Source: Kineococcus siccus
GTDB lineage: Bacteria; Actinomycetota; Actinomycetes; Actinomycetales; Kineococcaceae
Assembly (NCBI RefSeq): GCF_009906795.1
Contig: NZ_JAAALN010000012.1
Coordinates: forward strand, 1-40,842
Length of the DNA: 40,842 bases
Reading direction: 5' to 3'
The position numbers and the translations under genes are program-made. The notes under the pieces were generated by a model. That model saw only the letters and a program-made list of their open reading frames with translations. It ran no database searches and was not told the DNA's origin. Shown here one piece after another: positions 9,535 to 18,367 of the stretch. How positions within the stretch are numbered: the stretch's first letter is position 1; every line of letters begins with the position of its first letter.

Positions 9535-11913
9535 TCAGCGACCGAGCTCGACCTGCGTGGCCGCCGTGGCGTCCTCCTCGACGTCCACGCTCGTGGCGAC
9601 CGGGGCGTAGCCGGACGCGGTGAGCGTGTACTGCCCGCCGGGCAGGTCGGAGAAGGCGTAGGCGCCCTGGTCGTCGGTCACCGCGGCCGCGACGACCTCG
9701 CCGTGCGCGTCCAGGAGCGTCACCGACGCCTCGCGGACGCGGCGGCCGTCGCTGGCGGCGACGACGGTGCCCGTCAGGCGGCCCCCGCCGGTCAGCTGCA
9801 GGTCGCAGGTCAGGCCTCCGCTGTCGGGGATCTCGACGCTGCGGGCCAGCGGTCGGTGCGCGTCGCTCTGCACCGTCAGGACGAAGCGGCCGCCGAGCAG
9901 CTGGGCGAAGGCGTAGCCGCCGTTCGCGTCGCTGCGCGTGGAACCGACCACCTCGCCGGTGACGTCGGTGAGGGTCACCAGCGCCCCGGCGACGGGCGCC
10001 GCCGTGCCGGTCCCGGGCTCGCGGCTGCCGACGACGCCGGCGATCGAGGCCCGCCCGGACAGCGGGACGTCGTGGTGCACCGAGGTCGAAGCCACGGCGA
10101 CGAGCGTCGCCGACGGCTGGACGTGCGCGGCCGCGACGATCAGCAGGTACGTCCCGCCGGTCGGGAGGGCGAGGACGTAGGAGCCGTCCGCCCCGGTGCC
10201 CGTCCGCGTCACCTGCCGGCCGGTCTGGTCGGTCAGGGTGACCACCGCACCCGCGAGGGGCCGGCCGCCGGACTGCCGCACGGTCCCCGAGATCGTGAGG
10301 CCGGCGTCGCTGCGCGCGGCCTGGGTGGGCACGGTCGCGGCGGCCGCCCCGTCCGCCTCGGCGGTGCCGGAGGGCGCGTGCGCCGCCCCGGGGACGTCGG
10401 TGGAGGCGGCGACGTCCGCCGCGTCGACCCCGGGCTGCGGCACGCCGCGGCGCAGCAGCAGGAAGGACAGCACGGCGCCCGCGGCGAAGATGCCGGCCGA
10501 CCACCAGAACGCCGTGTGGTAGCTCGCGAGGGTGGCCTGCGCGAGCTGCCCGGGCGTCGGCTGCCCGCTCACGTTGTCGGCGATCCAGTTCGTGGCCGCC
10601 GTCCCCGCGAAGGCGCTCAGCAGGGCCGTGCCGATCGAGCCGCCGATCTGCTGGGTCGTGTTCGCCATGGCCGAGGCGACCCCGGCGTCGTCGGCGCGCA
10701 CGCCCAGCGTGGCGGTCGCCATCGCGGCGGAGAACACGAACCCGAGCCCGACGCCCTGCACGAGCAGGCCGGGCAGGATCGTCGAGGCGTAGGGGGAGTC
10801 CAGCTCGATGCGCGTGAGCAGCACCATGCCGACCGCGGCGAGCAGCGCGCCCGTGCTGATGACGGGGCGCGGGCCGAAGCGGGCCAGCAGCGGTCCGCCG
10901 AGCAGCGCGGCCGCGACGGAGATCGCGGCGATCATCGGCAGGAACGCCAGGCCGGTCTGCACGGGGCTGTAGCCGAGGCTGTTCGACATGTAGTAGGTCA
11001 GGAACAGGAAGACGCCGAACATACCGGCGCCCGTGACGGCCAGGGCGAGGAGCGAACCGCCACGGTTGCGGTCCAGGACGATCCGCAGGGGCAGCAGCGG
11101 GTGCGCCACCCGGCGCTGCAGCACGACGAAGACGACCAGGACCACGACGCCCGCGGCCAGGAACCCCCACGTGGTCGGGCTCGACCAGCCGTCGGACTCG
11201 GCGTTGGCGAGGCCGTAGACGACGCCGACGAGACCGAGGACCGCCGTGACGGTGCCCCACCAGTCCAGGACGGGGCGCTCCTTGGAGCGGTCGTTCGTCA
11301 GCAGCAGGACACCGGCCGCGACGGCGAAGACGGCCAGCACGACGTTGATGTAGAGGCACCAGCGCCAGGACAGGTGCTCGGTGAGCAGGCCCCCGAGCAG
11401 CAGCCCGATCCCACCGCCGGCGCCGGCCACGGCCCCGAAGACGGAGAACGCCTTCGTCCGCATCCGCGGGTCCGTGAACGTGGTGGTCAGCAGAGACAGG
11501 GCCGCCGGCGCGAGCATCGCGCCGAACGCGCCCTGCAGCGCGCGGGCCACGATCAGCGTCCCGAACCCCTCGGCGGCGCCGCCCAGGGCGGAGGAGGCGG
11601 CGAAGCCGACCAGGCCGACGAGGAACATCAGCTTGCGGCCCAGCAGGTCCGACAGCCGGCCGCCGAGCAGCAGGAGGCTGCCGAAGGCCAGCGCGTAGGA
11701 CGTGACGACCCACTGGCGGTCCTCGTCGGAGAACCCGAGGTCCCGCTGGGCCGTGGGCAGCGCGATGTTCACGATGGTCGCGTCGAGCACGACCATCAGC
11801 TGCGCGAGGCAGAGGACCGCGAGCACGACCCACTTCGCGCGCGAGGATCCGGGGTCGCCGCCGGCGTCGGCGGCGTCGTCGCGGGCGACCGCCACGGGCG
11901 CGGGAGTCTGCAT
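9535..11913 (-). CDS. DHA2 (EmrB/QacA-type) 14-TM MFS exporter with three-repeat transthyretin/carboxypeptidase-regulatory-like tail
   Basis: A 792-residue protein. Residues 1-25 are a short cytoplasmic lead, and about 26-488 form a DHA2 drug/proton antiporter unit with 14 predicted TMs, including LDATIVNIALP in TM1 and GGRLSDLLGRK (motif A). Family members export drugs, lipids or other amphiphiles. Residues about 489-535 are a linker, and about 536-792 contain three tandem beta-sandwich-like repeats (each G.V.....G.P..GA.VTL.D..G..V....T..DG.Y.F....G.Y.L.), typical of carboxypeptidase-regulatory/transthyretin-like modules. With 14 TMs and an inside N-terminus, the tail should be cytoplasmic. 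ATG at 11913 has SD GGAGG 7 nt upstream. It is divergent from a TetR gene that probably represses it. The tail closely matches that of the exporter at 29374-31932. Confidence 0.9.
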   Translation of the reverse strand: MQTPAPVAVARDDAADAGGDPGSSRAKWVVLAVLCLAQLMVVLDATIVNIALPTAQRDLGFSDEDRQWVVTSYALAFGSLLLLGGRLSDLLGRKLMFLVGLVGFAASSALGGAAEGFGTLIVARALQGAFGAMLAPAALSLLTTTFTDPRMRTKAFSVFGAVAGAGGGIGLLLGGLLTEHLSWRWCLYINVVLAVFAVAAGVLLLTNDRSKERPVLDWWGTVTAVLGLVGVVYGLANAESDGWSSPTTWGFLAAGVVVLVVFVVLQRRVAHPLLPLRIVLDRNRGGSLLALAVTGAGMFGVFLFLTYYMSNSLGYSPVQTGLAFLPMIAAISVAAALLGGPLLARFGPRPVISTGALLAAVGMVLLTRIELDSPYASTILPGLLVQGVGLGFVFSAAMATATLGVRADDAGVASAMANTTQQIGGSIGTALLSAFAGTAATNWIADNVSGQPTPGQLAQATLASYHTAFWWSAGIFAAGAVLSFLLLRRGVPQPGVDAADVAASTDVPGAAHAPSGTAEADGAAAATVPTQAARSDAGLTISGTVRQSGGRPLAGAVVTLTDQTGRQVTRTGTGADGSYVLALPTGGTYLLIVAAAHVQPSATLVAVASTSVHHDVPLSGRASIAGVVGSREPGTGTAAPVAGALVTLTDVTGEVVGSTRSDANGGYAFAQLLGGRFVLTVQSDAHRPLARSVEIPDSGGLTCDLQLTGGGRLTGTVVAASDGRRVREASVTLLDAHGEVVAAAVTDDQGAYAFSDLPGGQYTLTASGYAPVATSVDVEEDATAATQVELGR

Positions 11914-11959
11914 GGGAGGGCCTCCAGATGACGCGGAGACCTCTTCTCCGCTTCGGCCG

Positions 11960-12000
11960 AGAGTAGCAGCCGAACTTGAGCAAGCACCTCCGCTTGTGCG
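11960..12000. promoter_or_regulatory. divergent promoter / candidate TetR operator between exporter and tetR
   Basis: CAAGC (11981-11985) and GCTTG (11992-11996) form an inverted repeat with 6-nt spacing, overlapping two smaller ones: CTTGAGCAAG (11975-11984 region) and CCGCTTGTGCGG (11990-12001 region). TACTCT on the minus strand (11965-11960) is a candidate -10 for the exporter. The cluster of nested palindromes between divergent genes is the usual place for a TetR operator. Confidence 0.5.
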
Positions 12001-12016
12001 GTCTACGCTGACCCGG

Positions 12017-12739
12017 GTGAGCGAACGACTCCCCCGCGCGGACGCGGGCCCCGCCGGGCCACCGGCCGCCGCGCCGGGACCGGCCGAGGCCTGCCGGCCC
12101 CTGCGCCGCGACGCGGAGCGCAACCGCCGGCGACTGCTCGACGCGGCCCGGGAGGTCTTCGCCGACCGCGGGTTCGCCGCGACCCTCGACGACGTCGCCC
12201 ACGCCGCGGGCCTGGGCGTCGGCACGGTCTACCGCCGCTTCCCGGACAAGGACGCGCTCGTCGAGGCCCTGTTCGAGGAGCGCATCACGGGGCTCGTCGA
12301 GCTCGCGGAGCACGCCGCGCAGGCCGAGGACGCCTGGACCGGCCTGGCCGGCTTCCTCGAGGCGGCCAGCCGGCTCATGGCCGAGGACCGCGGCCTGCGC
12401 CAGGCGGTGATGTCCCCGCTGCACGGGCGCGCGGGCGTGGCGCTGGCCCGCGGCCAGCTCGTCCCCCGCGTGGAGTGGCTGCTGCAGCGGGCGCGGGACA
12501 GCGGCCAGCTGCGCGCCGACGTCGCCTCGAGCGACGTCGTGACGGTGCTGGAGGCGGTGCAGGTGGCGGCGGAGATCGGCGGCACGGCCCACCCGGAGCA
12601 CTGGCGCCGGCTGTTCGCGGTGCTGCTCGACGGCCTGCGTCCCCCGCCCGGTGGCCACCCGGACCTGCCGGGGGCCCCCCTGAGCGAGGAGGAGCTCGAC
12701 CGGGCGATGCGCCTGCGCAAGCACGGCCGTCGCGACTGA
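12017..12739 (+). CDS. TetR/AcrR-family transcriptional regulator
   Basis: A 240-residue regulator. A Pro/Ala-rich lead of about 30 residues precedes the TetR_N domain (about 33-90: RRRLLDAAREVFADRGFAATLDDVAHAAGLGVGTVYRRFPDKDALVEALF), with the helix-turn-helix at about 55-76. The C-terminal two thirds is the helical ligand/dimer domain. It is divergent from the DHA2 exporter with a palindrome-rich 103-bp gap, so it probably represses that exporter and itself until a ligand binds; this is inferred from arrangement. The GTG at 12017 is chosen; a GTG at 11996 in the same frame would add seven residues but would place the start inside the operator. A hairpin terminator follows. Confidence 0.88.
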   Translation: MSERLPRADAGPAGPPAAAPGPAEACRPLRRDAERNRRRLLDAAREVFADRGFAATLDDVAHAAGLGVGTVYRRFPDKDALVEALFEERITGLVELAEHAAQAEDAWTGLAGFLEAASRLMAEDRGLRQAVMSPLHGRAGVALARGQLVPRVEWLLQRARDSGQLRADVASSDVVTVLEAVQVAAEIGGTAHPEHWRRLFAVLLDGLRPPPGGHPDLPGAPLSEEELDRAMRLRKHGRRD

Positions 12740-12746
12740 GCCGGCG

Positions 12747-12775
12747 GCCCGGGAGGCCCGCTGCGCCTCCCGGGC
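12747..12775 (+). terminator. hairpin terminator after tetR
   Basis: Perfect 11-nt arms (12747-12757 and 12765-12775) with a 7-nt loop, starting 8 nt after the tetR stop and followed by GTTAC. Confidence 0.65.
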
Positions 12776-12873
12776 GTTACCTGTCACCGCCGGTACCGGA
12801 TACCTGGGACCCGCGCGTAGGGTGGCGGCGGACCGGCTCGAGGAGCCCGGTCCGTCACCGACGAGGAGGTCCC

Positions 12874-14109
12874 GTGGCCCGCACCACCCGGAACGTCGTG
12901 TTCACCGACGGCGTCCGCACACCCTTCGGCAAGGCCCGGCCGGACGGGCTGTTCGCCGGCACGCGCGCCGACGACCTGGTCGTCGCCTGCCTGCGCGAGC
13001 TGCTGCGCCGCAACCCGTCCCTGCCGCCCGAGCGCGTCGAGGAGGTCGCCGTCGCGGCCGCCACCCAGACGGGTGACCAGGGCCTCGTGCTCGGTCGCAG
13101 CGCCGCCCTGCTGGCCGGCCTGCCCGTCACGACCCCCGGGTACGCGATCGACCGCTGGTGCGCGGGGGCCATGACGGCCGTCACGACCGTCTCCGCGAGC
13201 ATCGGGGTGGGCGCGCTGGACGTCGCCCTCGCGGGCGGCGTGGAGCACATGGGCCACCACCCGCTGGGCGCCGGCATGGACCCCAACCCGCGCTTCCTCA
13301 CCGAGCGCATCGTGGACCCCGACGCCCTGGACATGGGCAAGACGGCCGAGTCCCTGCACGACCGCTTCCCCGCGCTGACCAAGGAGCGCGCCGACGCCTT
13401 CGCCGCCGCCAGCCAGCGGAAGTTCGCCGCGGCCGTCGCCGCCGGCCAGGTCGCCGCCGACCTCGTGCCCGTCGCGGTCCGCGACGCGCAGGGCGCCTGG
13501 GGCCTCGCGAGCGCCGACGAGCTGGCCCGCCCGCAGACCACCGTGGAGGGGCTCGCGAGCCTGCGGACCCCGTTCCGCCCGCACGGGCGCGTGACGGCCG
13601 GCAACGCCTCCCCCCTCACCGACGGCGCGACCGCGTGCCTGCTCGCGGCCGAGGACGTCGCGACCGAGCTCGGCCTCGCCCCGCGCATGCGGATGGTCGG
13701 GTTCGGCTTCGCGGGCGTGGAACCCGAGGTGATGGGCCTGGGCCCGATCCCCTCGACGGAGAAGGCGTTGCGGCACGCGGGCCTCGGGATCGGCGACATC
13801 GGCCTGTTCGAGCTGAACGAGGCGTTCGCGGTGCAGGTCCTGTCCTTCCTGGACCACTTCGGGATCGCCGACGACGACCCGCGCGTGAACCCCTACGGCG
13901 GGGCCATCGCCATCGGCCACCCCCTCGCGGCGTCGGGCGTGCGTCTCATGACGCAGCTCGCGCGGCAGTTCTCCGAGCAGCCCGAGGTCCGCTACGGCGT
14001 GACCGCCATGTGCGTCGGTCTCGGGCAGGGCGGCACCGTCGTGTGGGAGAACCCGCACCACGCCGACTTCGTCCCCGCGACCGACCCCGCCACGGCAGGA
14101 GCCCGCTGA
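12874..14109 (+). CDS. fadA: acetyl-CoA acetyltransferase / 3-ketoacyl-CoA thiolase
   Basis: A 411-residue thiolase that cleaves 3-ketoacyl-CoA with CoA in fatty acid beta-oxidation. The nucleophile is Cys96 in DRWCAGAM, the His is in AIAIGHPLAASG (His349) and the second Cys is in AMCVGLGQGG (Cys380). The NEAFAVQ block (about 315-321) is present. The GTG start has GAGGAGG (12863-12869) upstream. The stop overlaps the next start by 1 nt (TGATG, 14107-14111), and the partner gene encodes the hydratase/dehydrogenase. Together they form an FadA-FadB-like trifunctional module. The call as degradative thiolase rather than biosynthetic acetyl-CoA C-acetyltransferase rests on this pairing. Confidence 0.93.
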   Translation: MARTTRNVVFTDGVRTPFGKARPDGLFAGTRADDLVVACLRELLRRNPSLPPERVEEVAVAAATQTGDQGLVLGRSAALLAGLPVTTPGYAIDRWCAGAMTAVTTVSASIGVGALDVALAGGVEHMGHHPLGAGMDPNPRFLTERIVDPDALDMGKTAESLHDRFPALTKERADAFAAASQRKFAAAVAAGQVAADLVPVAVRDAQGAWGLASADELARPQTTVEGLASLRTPFRPHGRVTAGNASPLTDGATACLLAAEDVATELGLAPRMRMVGFGFAGVEPEVMGLGPIPSTEKALRHAGLGIGDIGLFELNEAFAVQVLSFLDHFGIADDDPRVNPYGGAIAIGHPLAASGVRLMTQLARQFSEQPEVRYGVTAMCVGLGQGGTVVWENPHHADFVPATDPATAGAR

Positions 14110-16160
14110 TGCCCACCCACCTCCGCCTCGTCGACCTGCCCGGCGGGGCCGGCCCCCTGGCCCTGCTCACCCTCGACTCCGGCGACCCGCGCCGCCCGGC
14201 CACCCTCGGCGCCGAGGCGCTCACCTCCCTCGACGAGGCGCTCGCCGTGGCCGAGGGCCTCGTCGAGACGGCGGGCGTCGTCGCGATCGGCGTCACGGGC
14301 GTCGACGGGGTGTTCTGCGCGGGAGCCGATCTCGGCGCCGTCGCGACCGTGACCGAGCGCTCGGTGAGCGAGGAGCTCGGCCGCCGCGGGCACGCCGTGC
14401 TCGGCCGGCTCGGCACCGCGGCCGTCCCCACGTTCGCCTACGTCAACGGGCTCGCCCTCGGTGGCGGCCTCGAGACGGCCCTGAACTGCACGTACCGGAC
14501 GGTCTCCACGGGGGCCCGCGGCCTCGGCCTGCCCGAGGTCCACCTCGGCCTCGTCCCCGGCTGGGGCGGCTGCTACCTGCTGCCGCGCCTCGTCGGGCCC
14601 GCCGGTGCCGTCACGGTGGCGATCGAGAACGCGCTCGCGAACAACCGCAGCATCGACGGCCCGGCGGCGCTGCGCCTCGGGATCGCCGACGCGGCCTTCC
14701 CGCCCGCCGACTTCCTGGTGGAGTCGCTGCGCTGGACGGCGTCCGTCCTGCGGGGCGACGTGGTCGTCGACCGTCCGGACCACACCGCGGACGCGGAGGC
14801 GTGGGAGGCCGCCGTCGCCCGCGGTCGTGCCGTCGCCGACGCGCGCGTGCACGGGGCGGCCCCCGCCCCCTACCGCGCGCTCGAGCTCCTCGCCGGGGCG
14901 CGCACCGCGACGCGGGAGGAGGGCTTCGCCGCCGAGGACGCGGCGCTCGCCGACCTCGGGGTCTCCGACGAGCTGCACGCGGGCCTGTACGCGTTCACCC
15001 TCGTGCAGCGCGCGGGCAAGAAGCCCCAGGGCGCGCCGTCCGCGGACCTCGCCCGCAAGGTCACCAGCGTGGGCGTCGTCGGCGCCGGCCTGATGGCGAG
15101 CCAGCTCGCGCTGCTGCTGCTGCACCGCCTGCGGGTCCCCGTCGTGCTGACCGACGTCGACGACGCCCGCGTCGACAAGGGCGTGGCGTTCGTCCGCTCC
15201 GGCGTCGACGACCTGCTGGCCAAGGGCCGGATCACCGCCGACACCGCGAACCGCCTGCGGGCGAACGTGTCGGGGTCGACGGACAAGGCCGCTCTCGCGC
15301 AGGCGGACTTCGTCATCGAGGCCGTGTTCGAGGACCTCGCGGTGAAGCAGCAGATGCTGGCCGAGCTCGAGCCCCTGCTGCGCGAGGACGCCGTCATCGC
15401 CACGAACACGAGCTCCCTGTCGGTCTCCGCCATGGCGGGCGTGCTGGCGCACCCCGAGCGGTTCGTGGGGTTCCACTTCTTCAACCCCGTCGCGGTGCTG
15501 CCGCTCGTCGAGGTCGTGCGGACCCCGGAGACCGACGGCGCGACCCTCGCGACGGCGTTCGCCCTGGGCCGCACGCTGAAGAAGACGTGCGTGCTCGTCA
15601 GCGACGCGCCCGCCTTCGTCGTGAACCGGGTGCTGACGCGCATGTTCGACGAGGTCATGCGGGCCATCGACGAGGGCACGCCGCTGCTCGAGGCCGACCG
15701 CGCGGTCGACCCGCTGGGCCTGCCCATGTCGCCGCTGCGCCTGGCGAGCCTCGTCGGCCCGCCGGTCATGCTCCACGTGCACCGCACCCTGGCGGGCGCG
15801 TTCCCCGACCGCTACCGCGTCTCGGAGAACCTCGTGCGCTGGGTCGAGGCCGGCAGTCCCGACCTCGTCACCCGCAAGGGGCCGGTCGCCCTCACGGGCG
15901 CCGAGGAGGGCGTCGTCGAGCAGGGCGACGCGCCGTCGACGGCGGAGCAGGTCCTGGTGCGCGTGCAGGACGCCCTCGCCGACGAGATCTCCCGGCTGCT
16001 CGCCGACGGCGTGGTGGCGCGGCCGCAGGAGGTCGACGTCTGCCTCGTCCTCGGCACCGGGCACCCGCTGTTCACGGGTGGCATCACGCCCTACCTGGAC
16101 CGCACGGGCGCGAGCGAGCGCGCGACCGGCCGGCGCTTCCACGAGGTCGGCGCCTTCTAG
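14109..16160 (+). CDS. fadB: 3-hydroxyacyl-CoA dehydrogenase / enoyl-CoA hydratase fusion (FadB-like)
   Basis: A 683-residue multifunctional beta-oxidation enzyme. Residues 1-260 are a crotonase-fold enoyl-CoA hydratase: FCAGADL (oxyanion region), and two catalytic Glu residues, E122 in GLALGGGLE and E143 in GLPEVHLGLVPGWGG. Residues about 320-500 are the NAD-binding dehydrogenase domain with GVVGAGLM, FVIEAVFEDLAVKQ, ATNTSSLSVS and GFHFFNPV (catalytic His). The C-terminal dehydrogenase domains follow (AFVVNRVLTRMFDE). It converts enoyl-CoA to 3-ketoacyl-CoA, which the upstream thiolase cleaves. The 1-nt overlap TGATG with fadA indicates one transcript. Length is near the usual 700-730. A hairpin follows. 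Confidence 0.95.
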   Translation: MPTHLRLVDLPGGAGPLALLTLDSGDPRRPATLGAEALTSLDEALAVAEGLVETAGVVAIGVTGVDGVFCAGADLGAVATVTERSVSEELGRRGHAVLGRLGTAAVPTFAYVNGLALGGGLETALNCTYRTVSTGARGLGLPEVHLGLVPGWGGCYLLPRLVGPAGAVTVAIENALANNRSIDGPAALRLGIADAAFPPADFLVESLRWTASVLRGDVVVDRPDHTADAEAWEAAVARGRAVADARVHGAAPAPYRALELLAGARTATREEGFAAEDAALADLGVSDELHAGLYAFTLVQRAGKKPQGAPSADLARKVTSVGVVGAGLMASQLALLLLHRLRVPVVLTDVDDARVDKGVAFVRSGVDDLLAKGRITADTANRLRANVSGSTDKAALAQADFVIEAVFEDLAVKQQMLAELEPLLREDAVIATNTSSLSVSAMAGVLAHPERFVGFHFFNPVAVLPLVEVVRTPETDGATLATAFALGRTLKKTCVLVSDAPAFVVNRVLTRMFDEVMRAIDEGTPLLEADRAVDPLGLPMSPLRLASLVGPPVMLHVHRTLAGAFPDRYRVSENLVRWVEAGSPDLVTRKGPVALTGAEEGVVEQGDAPSTAEQVLVRVQDALADEISRLLADGVVARPQEVDVCLVLGTGHPLFTGGITPYLDRTGASERATGRRFHEVGAF

Positions 16161-16176
16161 GCGCGAGAGCGCAGCG

Positions 16177-16211
16177 GGGAGGGCGTCGGGCGGTCCGCGC
16201 GACGCCCTCCC
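16177..16211 (+). terminator. hairpin terminator after fadB
   Basis: 12-nt perfect arms (16177-16188 and 16200-16211) with an 11-nt loop, flanked by further partial pairing (GAGAGC with GCTCTC). It lies between the convergent fadB and glycosyltransferase genes. Confidence 0.65.
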
Positions 16212-16270
16212 TGCTCTCCACGCCCCGGCCCCCCGCCCTGCCGGGTGGCGGTCGGCCCCCGGCGCCGGGC

Positions 16271-18262
16271 TCAGGCCGCCTGGACGTCGCCGCCGGCCGC
16301 GAGGGGCAGCGGCTGCGCCCCCGACGGTGTGGCGGCGAGCAGGCCGGCGGAGAGCTGCGCGTGCGTCACCATGCCCTGCTCCACGGCCAGGTCGCCGAGG
16401 CGCATCCAGGCGGCGTCCGTCGTCGCCTGGAGGTCGAGCAGGCTGCCCAGCTGCGCCGGGGTGAGGACGCCCTGCGCCACCAGGACCGCACCGATGCGAC
16501 GCGCGCGCACGACGGGCCGGAACCTCTCGACCAGCGCAGGCACCCGCTCGGCCGCGTTGCCGCCCAGCACCTGCAGGAGCGGTGCGGCACAGACGAGGGC
16601 GGTCAGGGACATCCAGAAGTACAGCGTCGGGTAGTCGTGGTCCTGCAGGAGCCCGTCCACCACCGCGACGACGGCCACCGCCAGCCAGAGCAGGTGCGGG
16701 CGGAACGTGCGCCAGGTGTCACCGGTCGCGGCGCTGCCCTTCGCCGTCACCACGTAGGACAGCGGTCGGCCGGCCAGCTGGGCTGCCGCCGCCGCGACGT
16801 AGACGGGTGCGGTCAGCAGGTCCAGCACCATCCCGCACAGGCCCCACGACCTCCGCTCGTGCTCCACGAGGTTGAACCGGCGCATCGTGAAGCAGAACAC
16901 CAGCCCGAGCAGGAGGTTGACACCGAACAGCGCGCCCCACATCAGCAGGGGGAGGTCGGTCACCGAGACTCCCCCGACGAGGTACAGCGATGACAGGAGG
17001 ATCCCCCCGACCCAGGCGAGCGACGTCGTCGGGTAGTGGGTCTGCAGGGCGAAGAAGGACCACCGCTGCGCCCGCGTCCGCATGGCCGGGAACACCGTCG
17101 GGGAGTGCCGGCGGGCGATCTGCCAGATGCCGTAGGCCCACCGCTTCTGCTGGCTGAAGAAGTCCGAGTACGTGGCCGGGCCCTCGCCGACGGCGATGAT
17201 GTCGGGCGTGTAGACGCCCTTCCAGTTGCCGCCGGTCCGCTCGTTCACCGCGGTGTAGAGCACCATCGACGTCAGGTGGTCCTCGATGATGCAGTCCTGG
17301 TAGCCGCCGATCTGCCGGAAGGCGACCGGCCGGTACAGGTGGTTGGTCCCGATGAGCAGCGGAGCGTCGTGCCCGTTGCCGCCGCGCTGGATGACACCGT
17401 GGAAGAGGTACGCGAGCTCGGCCGAGCCACGCGCCACGAAGGACTCGCTGAGGTTGCCGTAGACCTGCGGGGCGACGACGAAGGCGACGTCGGCGTCGTT
17501 GAAGTAGCCGAGCGTGCGCTCCAGGAAGTTCGGGAAGGGCACGTGGTCGGGATCCATCTGAGCGACCACGTCGTAGTCCAGCTCGTGGTCGTCCCGCCAG
17601 CTGTTGTGGTTGCCGTGCTTGGTCTTCGCCCGGTAGGGGCCTGCAGCCTGGTTCCACTCCGGCCGGCCCCTGCGGCTGAAGTGCTTGACGCCCATCTGCT
17701 CGCACCGCCGCCTGACCTCGGGGTCGTTCCCCTCGTCCAGCAACCACACGTCGAGCGGACCGTCGTGGCGGACCCGCTGCATCGCGCGCAACGTCGCCAT
17801 GACCAGCTCGACGGGTTCCTTGCCGGGCACGATGGTGGTCAGCAGGGCCACCCGCTGCCCCGTCCGGGCTCGCATCGGAACGGGGTCCCGAGCCTGACCG
17901 GCGTGGTAGGTGATGGTCCAGGTCCGCAGCGCGGCGATGAGCTGGAGCGCCACCATGACGAGCAGGCCCGCCGCAGTCAGGACGTCGAGGAGCGCGCCCC
18001 CGTCGAAGCCGGGCAGGTTGCTCGGCAGGAGGAGGTAGCCCGCGAGCGCCAGGGAGGTGGCGATGTGCAGCCACCCCAGCGACAAGACCCCGCGCCGCTG
18101 ACGCGGGGTGAAGGCGTCGCGGTACTGCACCGTGTCGGAGGCGGGCTGCAGCGCCCCGGTCGACTCGGTGACGACGCGACCGTAGAGGCGGCCGGGAACG
18201 CGCCGGTCGGCTGACGGCAGCGCAGGAGGCTGCCCGAGGTCCGGGTCGGGTCGAGGATGCAC
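16271..18262 (-). CDS. processive GT2 glycosyltransferase (cellulose-synthase-like) with C-terminal MshEN-like domain
   Basis: A 663-residue membrane glycosyltransferase. Two TM helices (about 64-80 and 90-111) precede the GT-A catalytic domain (about 135-400) with DEGND (176-180), DxD in MDPDH (236-240), ED in IEDH (326-329) and the QQKRW processivity motif (371-375). Further TMs lie at about 414-432, 436-458, 478-497, 524-538 and 548-566. All catalytic motifs of polymerising GT2 enzymes are present, so a polysaccharide made from an NDP-sugar is expected; the sugar is unknown. Residues 588-644 contain two MshEN-type 24-25-residue motifs (RRIGAVLVAQG.....L...L..Q, then MRLGDLAVEQG.....L); the first is complete and the second lacks its final Gln. 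MshEN domains bind c-di-GMP, and NfrB of E. coli has the same GT2-MshEN layout. The GTG start has no clear RBS. Confidence 0.88.
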   Translation of the reverse strand: MHPRPDPDLGQPPALPSADRRVPGRLYGRVVTESTGALQPASDTVQYRDAFTPRQRRGVLSLGWLHIATSLALAGYLLLPSNLPGFDGGALLDVLTAAGLLVMVALQLIAALRTWTITYHAGQARDPVPMRARTGQRVALLTTIVPGKEPVELVMATLRAMQRVRHDGPLDVWLLDEGNDPEVRRRCEQMGVKHFSRRGRPEWNQAAGPYRAKTKHGNHNSWRDDHELDYDVVAQMDPDHVPFPNFLERTLGYFNDADVAFVVAPQVYGNLSESFVARGSAELAYLFHGVIQRGGNGHDAPLLIGTNHLYRPVAFRQIGGYQDCIIEDHLTSMVLYTAVNERTGGNWKGVYTPDIIAVGEGPATYSDFFSQQKRWAYGIWQIARRHSPTVFPAMRTRAQRWSFFALQTHYPTTSLAWVGGILLSSLYLVGGVSVTDLPLLMWGALFGVNLLLGLVFCFTMRRFNLVEHERRSWGLCGMVLDLLTAPVYVAAAAAQLAGRPLSYVVTAKGSAATGDTWRTFRPHLLWLAVAVVAVVDGLLQDHDYPTLYFWMSLTALVCAAPLLQVLGGNAAERVPALVERFRPVVRARRIGAVLVAQGVLTPAQLGSLLDLQATTDAAWMRLGDLAVEQGMVTHAQLSAGLLAATPSGAQPLPLAAGGDVQAA

Positions 18263-18367
18263 ACTGGTGGATCGACCGACCCGTCGCGCGACCTGAGTCG
18301 GCGAACGGGGGACAGCCGCTGCGCCGCACCCCCGGCTCCACGGCGCGGGGGCTCGGGCGCGTCCCCC

